Part shown: positions 61,857 through 64,000 of the stretch, in pieces | How positions within the stretch are numbered: the stretch's first letter is position 1 | How the letters are laid out: the number at the start of each line of letters is the position of its first letter | NCBI GenBank assembly: GCA_029204225.1 | Contig: CM055097.1 | Location: 8,139,411 to 8,203,410 of the forward strand | Length of the DNA stretch: 64,000 nucleotides | From: Diphasiastrum complanatum | Taxonomy: Eukaryota > Streptophyta > Lycopodiopsida > Lycopodiales > Lycopodiaceae | Direction of reading: 5' to 3' | The notes under the pieces: model-generated | Database searches by the model: none | The model's input: the letters and a program-made list of their open reading frames with translations, nothing else | What the model was told of the DNA's origin: nothing | Position numbers and translations under genes: made by a program

Positions 61857-63175
61857 GATTGTTCAAGAAAGATTGAACCGCCTATAGTCAAATGATAAAC
61901 CTCCTTCTCTTAGAGTGCCAGGTTTCGACAATGCTATGTCTTTTGGTGCTTGCGAGCAACTAGCAATGTTATAACCAGACACGGATCATAAATGTGCTCG
62001 CAACCTCAAGGGGCCACCCTTGTAAATATTGCCACAGTACTTGCATGTCTACCTCTTTGTGCCGAAGGTACCATATCATGCCACAATGGTCACTTGACCC
62101 CAAGGAGAATCTCTTACCCTCTCACCATTTCTCAGTAACCAGAGACCTTGTACTATTTAGAAGAGGAAAAACCTAAATTCTTTAGTAAAACACCTAACTA
62201 ATTCCTCAACAATGCTCATCTACAATAAGTGATTTTATATGCAAAGCAAGAATTCTTCAAAAAAAAAACTAAGACAATAAATTAGCGATAAAGCTAAGAT
62301 GGGTAAATTCTATGATCGTCAGTTAGATGGAGTTCGATTGATGGACATTCGACACTTTGCCTTTGTCAAGAACTCTACAGATTGTAATATCATGGCATTT
62401 GGCCTCCTTATTGGGTTTATGAACCTCTGGGGAAAACAACATGGGTCATAATACCAACTTAATTACTTCTATAAGGAGAAATTTAGAAAAGATATACATT
62501 AAAGATTCACCTATACACCTAATTGAGGTGATTGACCAAACAGGTAGAGTCATTCATGCCTACAATACTTTTTTTTGTTGGTTGAGTTACTTTAGGCAAA
62601 CGTGTAAAGAGAATCTTACATGCTATAATGGTCAAGACACTTGGAAACATATGCATAGGCATTAACTGATACTAAAGGAGGAGGTGCCTTTCCTCCTTGA
62701 GGGAGAGAAACTCATTTCAAAGAGATAGAGACTTGCTATTGGGAAAGAGGAGAAACTCGCTGCCAAGGAGAAGAACTCACAACAAGCCAGATAAATTTCC
62801 TTACAAGGAGAACTTGTTGCAAAGATTGAGATCAGTCAAACGGTCTTGTTGCTAGCTTGTAAACCTTTAGTGTCTGAAAAGAGCTATGCACCTCTTATTC
62901 TACTTATTACAAGTACCAATGTAATAAGTACTATCAATGTAGTCAATGTAATGATTATTGGGGATGTATTGCGAGTTGAAGCCTATACTTAAAGGGAAAA
63001 TATGTCAATTAATGAATAAAAGAGACCAAAAAACTCACGTCCTCAAGTCCTACTACAAAAAACACTTTGAAACAAATAGAGAAGCAAACTAACCTCCCTT
63101 AGTGGCCAACCTTATCAACTGAATCTCCTTTGTGTCAATATATGATTGTGGAAGAACATGGCCAACCTCACGAAG
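45140..63175 (-). CDS. RRP15: RRP15-like ribosome biogenesis protein, six exons, partial at 5' end
   Basis: Exons on the minus strand: 63175-63094, 59006-58987 (20 bases), 58857 (or 58866)-58800, 53140-53022, 46233-about 46138, and 45220-45140 (stop TAA). Phases agree at every junction. Exon 1 reads [17 protein letters not shown] and LIRLATKG. Joined with the microexon and third exon this gives the GVV.LFNA and KAQ core typical of RRP15, a nucleolar protein of pre-60S maturation. Exon 4 reads [13 protein letters not shown], exon 5 [11 protein letters not shown] and LKEWDKK, and the last exon an acidic tail ending in SDSE. The N-terminus is missing and presumably lies beyond 64000. Introns reach 6.8 kb and hold antisense retroelements. 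The acceptor of exon 3 is odd: no AG precedes the expected VNK codons, but an in-frame AG lies 9 bases in. I am fairly sure of the family, less of each splice site, and cannot exclude a pseudogene. Confidence 0.62.
46491..46946 (+). repeat. 5' LTR of Ty1/copia element
   Basis: 456 bases from TGTTGGGGTGAAC to TTCATCA, immediately followed by a copia primer site. It lies inside an intron of the RRP15-like gene, in the opposite orientation. No 3' partner LTR is seen. Confidence 0.75.
46947..46958 (+). promoter_or_regulatory. copia primer-binding site
   Basis: TGGTATCAGAGC is complementary to the 3' end of initiator methionine tRNA, the classic copia minus-strand primer site. It abuts the LTR. 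Confidence 0.9.
47401..50103 (+). mobile_element. Ty1/copia gag-pol, decayed and truncated in RT
   Basis: Broken frames follow copia order. Gag: [20 protein letters not shown] near 47450. Protease/GAG-pre-integrase: [30 protein letters not shown]. Integrase: [20 protein letters not shown] near 48970. A variable linker follows. Reverse transcriptase: [29 protein letters not shown]. The sequence ends near 50100 in the RT segment that precedes the YVDD box. At least six frame changes or stops are present. The leader at 46960-47400 contains 'gcgcactttc'-type repeats shared with other loci in the window. Confidence 0.85.
50101..50232 (-). mobile_element. gag start of an LTR element (5' fragment)
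   Basis: The minus-strand frame starts [16 protein letters not shown] and continues [17 protein letters not shown], a helical Met/Gln-rich start such as that of plant LTR-element gag proteins. It ends where the copia RT fragment begins, so two elements are joined tail to tail here. A GT/GA microsatellite sits just upstream of its ATG, in its leader. Confidence 0.45.
50234..50292. repeat. compound (GT)n(GA)n microsatellite
   Basis: GT repeat 50234-50258 followed by GA repeat 50261-50292. Confidence 0.95.
50474..50521. repeat. (GA)n microsatellite
   Basis: About 24 GA units. Confidence 0.95.
50600..50830 (+). repeat. degenerate short tandem array, 'cagattccagcgcactttt' type
   Basis: Seven or eight copies of a 25-45 base unit whose core is 'agcgcacttttc' or 'gtgcacttttct', each preceded by a variant of 'cagattc'. 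Related cores occur in the copia leader near 47030-47220 and in the element leader at 53930-54400, pointing to retroelement untranslated leaders. Confidence 0.6.
50831..53021. other. intron DNA of RRP15-like gene, possible LTR remnants
   Basis: Includes a G-rich polypurine run (50850-50866), a poly-G run near 51711, and a TATA-like 'ggtatataagg' near 51893 followed by purine-rich DNA, as in LTR promoters. No open frame of interest and no paired LTR. Confidence 0.35.
53590..53764 (+). repeat. short LTR followed by copia-type primer site
   Basis: 175 bases from TGTTAGAACTTG to CCTCACA. TGGTATCAAAGC at 53767-53778 is the copia primer site with one change. No pol region follows directly, only a leader-like stretch to about 54780, so this may be a TRIM-like or truncated element. 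Confidence 0.55.
53779..54780 (+). other. untranslated leader of the short-LTR element
   Basis: Contains 'gggcacacttccc', 'gagcactttggg' and 'gtgctttggg', repeats related to the array at 50600, and a mixed (AT/TG)n microsatellite at 54486-54548. No convincing coding sequence. Confidence 0.45.
55300..56460 (+). mobile_element. Ty3/gypsy fragment: RNase H and integrase
   Basis: Broken frames give [12 protein letters not shown], then [20 protein letters not shown] and [14 protein letters not shown] followed by ADALS (RNase H). An integrase zinc-binding-like segment around 55820-55960 ([15 protein letters not shown]) and late integrase [14 protein letters not shown] near 56310 follow. Many stops; inactive. 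Lies in the intron between RRP15-like exons 3 and 4. Confidence 0.75.
56690..58160 (+). mobile_element. LINE fragment: endonuclease and part of reverse transcriptase
   Basis: APE-type endonuclease pieces: [16 protein letters not shown] near 56945, then [15 protein letters not shown] and SDHSHLSF near 57190-57290. A reverse-transcriptase piece after the catalytic box reads [20 protein letters not shown] near 58080-58140. Several frame changes; part of the RT core between them is missing or unreadable. Confidence 0.7.
60421..60944 (-). mobile_element. LINE 3'-end fragment (zinc-knuckle region), opposite orientation
   Basis: Minus-strand frame with [20 protein letters not shown]. This is the ES.EEHFLF.CP.Y..IR signature at the C-terminus of many plant and animal LINE reverse transcriptases. 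The adjoining frame (60642-60944) reads as the preceding region. The orientation opposes the endonuclease/RT fragment at 56690, so it is either a second insertion or a rearranged part of the same one. Confidence 0.6.
61765..61783. repeat. GC-rich perfect hairpin next to a GA tract
   Basis: GCGTGCGC-agc-GCGCACGC: 8-base perfect arms, 3-base loop, almost all alternating purine-pyrimidine. It is directly followed by the (GA)n tract. Confidence 0.9.
61785..61853. repeat. (GA)n microsatellite
   Basis: About 34 uninterrupted GA units, the longest simple repeat in the window. Confidence 0.95.
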
Positions 63176-64000
63176 CTGAAAAACAAGAAAACCCTTGTTT
63201 ATTCCCAAAAAACAAGGTATTTATTAAGCAACACTTGGAATCAACTAAATACATGAACATGGATATAAAGGTCTAAGTTCATACTACATGAACACATTCA
63301 TTCATTGCTTGTACACAATGCAGTCATGAAGATTCTAATAAGGGAAATATTTGCTTGCAATCTATGATCCACAATGAAAGATTTTGTTCATGTGGACTAC
63401 TAAATATATATCAGCTCCAAGCTTCCCAACATGCACAATCTATCTTCTTCACAATTTTCTATGAATCCTCAAAACTAATGAAACCATATGGCTACTTTGG
63501 CTACCTTTGAAATATCTTCAGATTAAAGACCTAAATGATTTCAAAAGTAAAGCCTCTGATTTGTGGTTATCGTAAACTTTGTAAACTTAAAAATGGATCC
63601 ATGAAAGAAATGACCTTTTCATGCCCAAAACCAGTCTCATAAGTTTCAAGTTTTATGATGCAATCAATTTAGGTTGCCCATTTGTTCTCTTACATCTGCC
63701 TAAGTTGCCTAATCAAAGTAACTAAAAACGAAGACACAAAAAGCGCCATGGTAAAAGCTGACCTATAACTAAAATATAAAGAAACAGAGGTTTTTAAATG
63801 TTGTCTCTATCACGGCCATTGTTGTCACGTCCATCTTACAAACCAAAGATCCACAGCCCAACCTATCATAATTTTTGGGTCACATCAACACTTGTATTAA
63901 TTTTCAATGTAAGCAAATCAAAGCACTTAATGCTAAAACCAAAGTTGCACTGCGTTTCTGAAACGCAGTTCAGAAACGCGTTTATGAAATATCAAAAAAA
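63176..64000. other. 5' intron of RRP15-like gene or intergenic DNA
   Basis: No further exon of the RRP15-like gene was recognised before the edge. A perfect 19-base hairpin CTGCGTTTC-t-GAAACGCAG lies at 63950-63968, followed by related 'cagaaacgcg' words. Confidence 0.4.

Larger units (their letters stand above)
60945..63093. other. intron DNA of RRP15-like gene, no gene recognised
   Basis: A 78-codon minus-strand frame (61224-61460) is predicted to form a coiled coil, and the frame next to it (60986-61255) is basic. They could be gag-like remnants. Near 62672-62700 the words 'aaggaggagg' and 'cctttcctcctt' form a short inverted repeat. No further RRP15 exon was seen. Confidence 0.35.

Overview
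This window looks like nuclear DNA of a land plant with a large, repeat-rich genome. A fern is the best guess. The evidence is intron-bearing genes with plant-type splice sites, PLS-type PPR genes with DYW remnants, and dense, nested, decayed plant transposable elements (Ty1/copia, Ty3/gypsy, LINE, Helitron). No bacterial-style operons, rRNA, tRNA or CRISPR arrays were recognised. The species call is inference.

Layout. 0-6 kb: decayed transposon-like coding DNA, a cluster of eight CACGTG boxes, and a broken gene that begins like a centromeric/variant histone H3 and ends like a Ulp1 (C48) cysteine protease. 6-11.4 kb: no recognisable gene, some degenerate repeats. 11.8-15.4 kb (+) and 25.3-29.1 kb (-): an inverted pair of six-exon genes. 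In both, two OSB-type 'PDF' motifs, each split over two exons, are spliced in frame to a long PPR exon. Both copies have a wrecked C-terminal DYW cytidine-deaminase region. Between them, 19.8-22.8 kb (+) carries an intact single-exon gene for a protein kinase followed by ankyrin repeats.

29.6-39.8 kb (-) is a Helitron whose Rep and helicase parts are separated by about 8 kb of nested LTR retroelements. The orientations of those pieces are best explained by one internal inversion. 44.05-44.24 kb is a fold-back element rich in heat-shock-element-like GAA/TTC triplets.

45.1-63.2 kb (-) holds six exons of a gene I identify as RRP15-like (60S ribosome biogenesis). They include a 20-base microexon, and the gene probably runs off the right edge. 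Its very long introns contain a copia element (46.5-50.1 kb), a short-LTR element (53.6-54.8 kb), a Ty3/gypsy fragment (55.3-56.5 kb) and LINE fragments (56.7-58.2 and 60.4-60.9 kb).

How it fits together: the host genes appear to be the PDF-PPR pair (probably organellar RNA/DNA binding), the kinase-ankyrin gene (signalling) and the RRP15-like gene (nucleolar). Everything else recognised is mobile-element debris or simple repeats. Exon coordinates come from reading splice consensus and phase by eye, with no transcript evidence.
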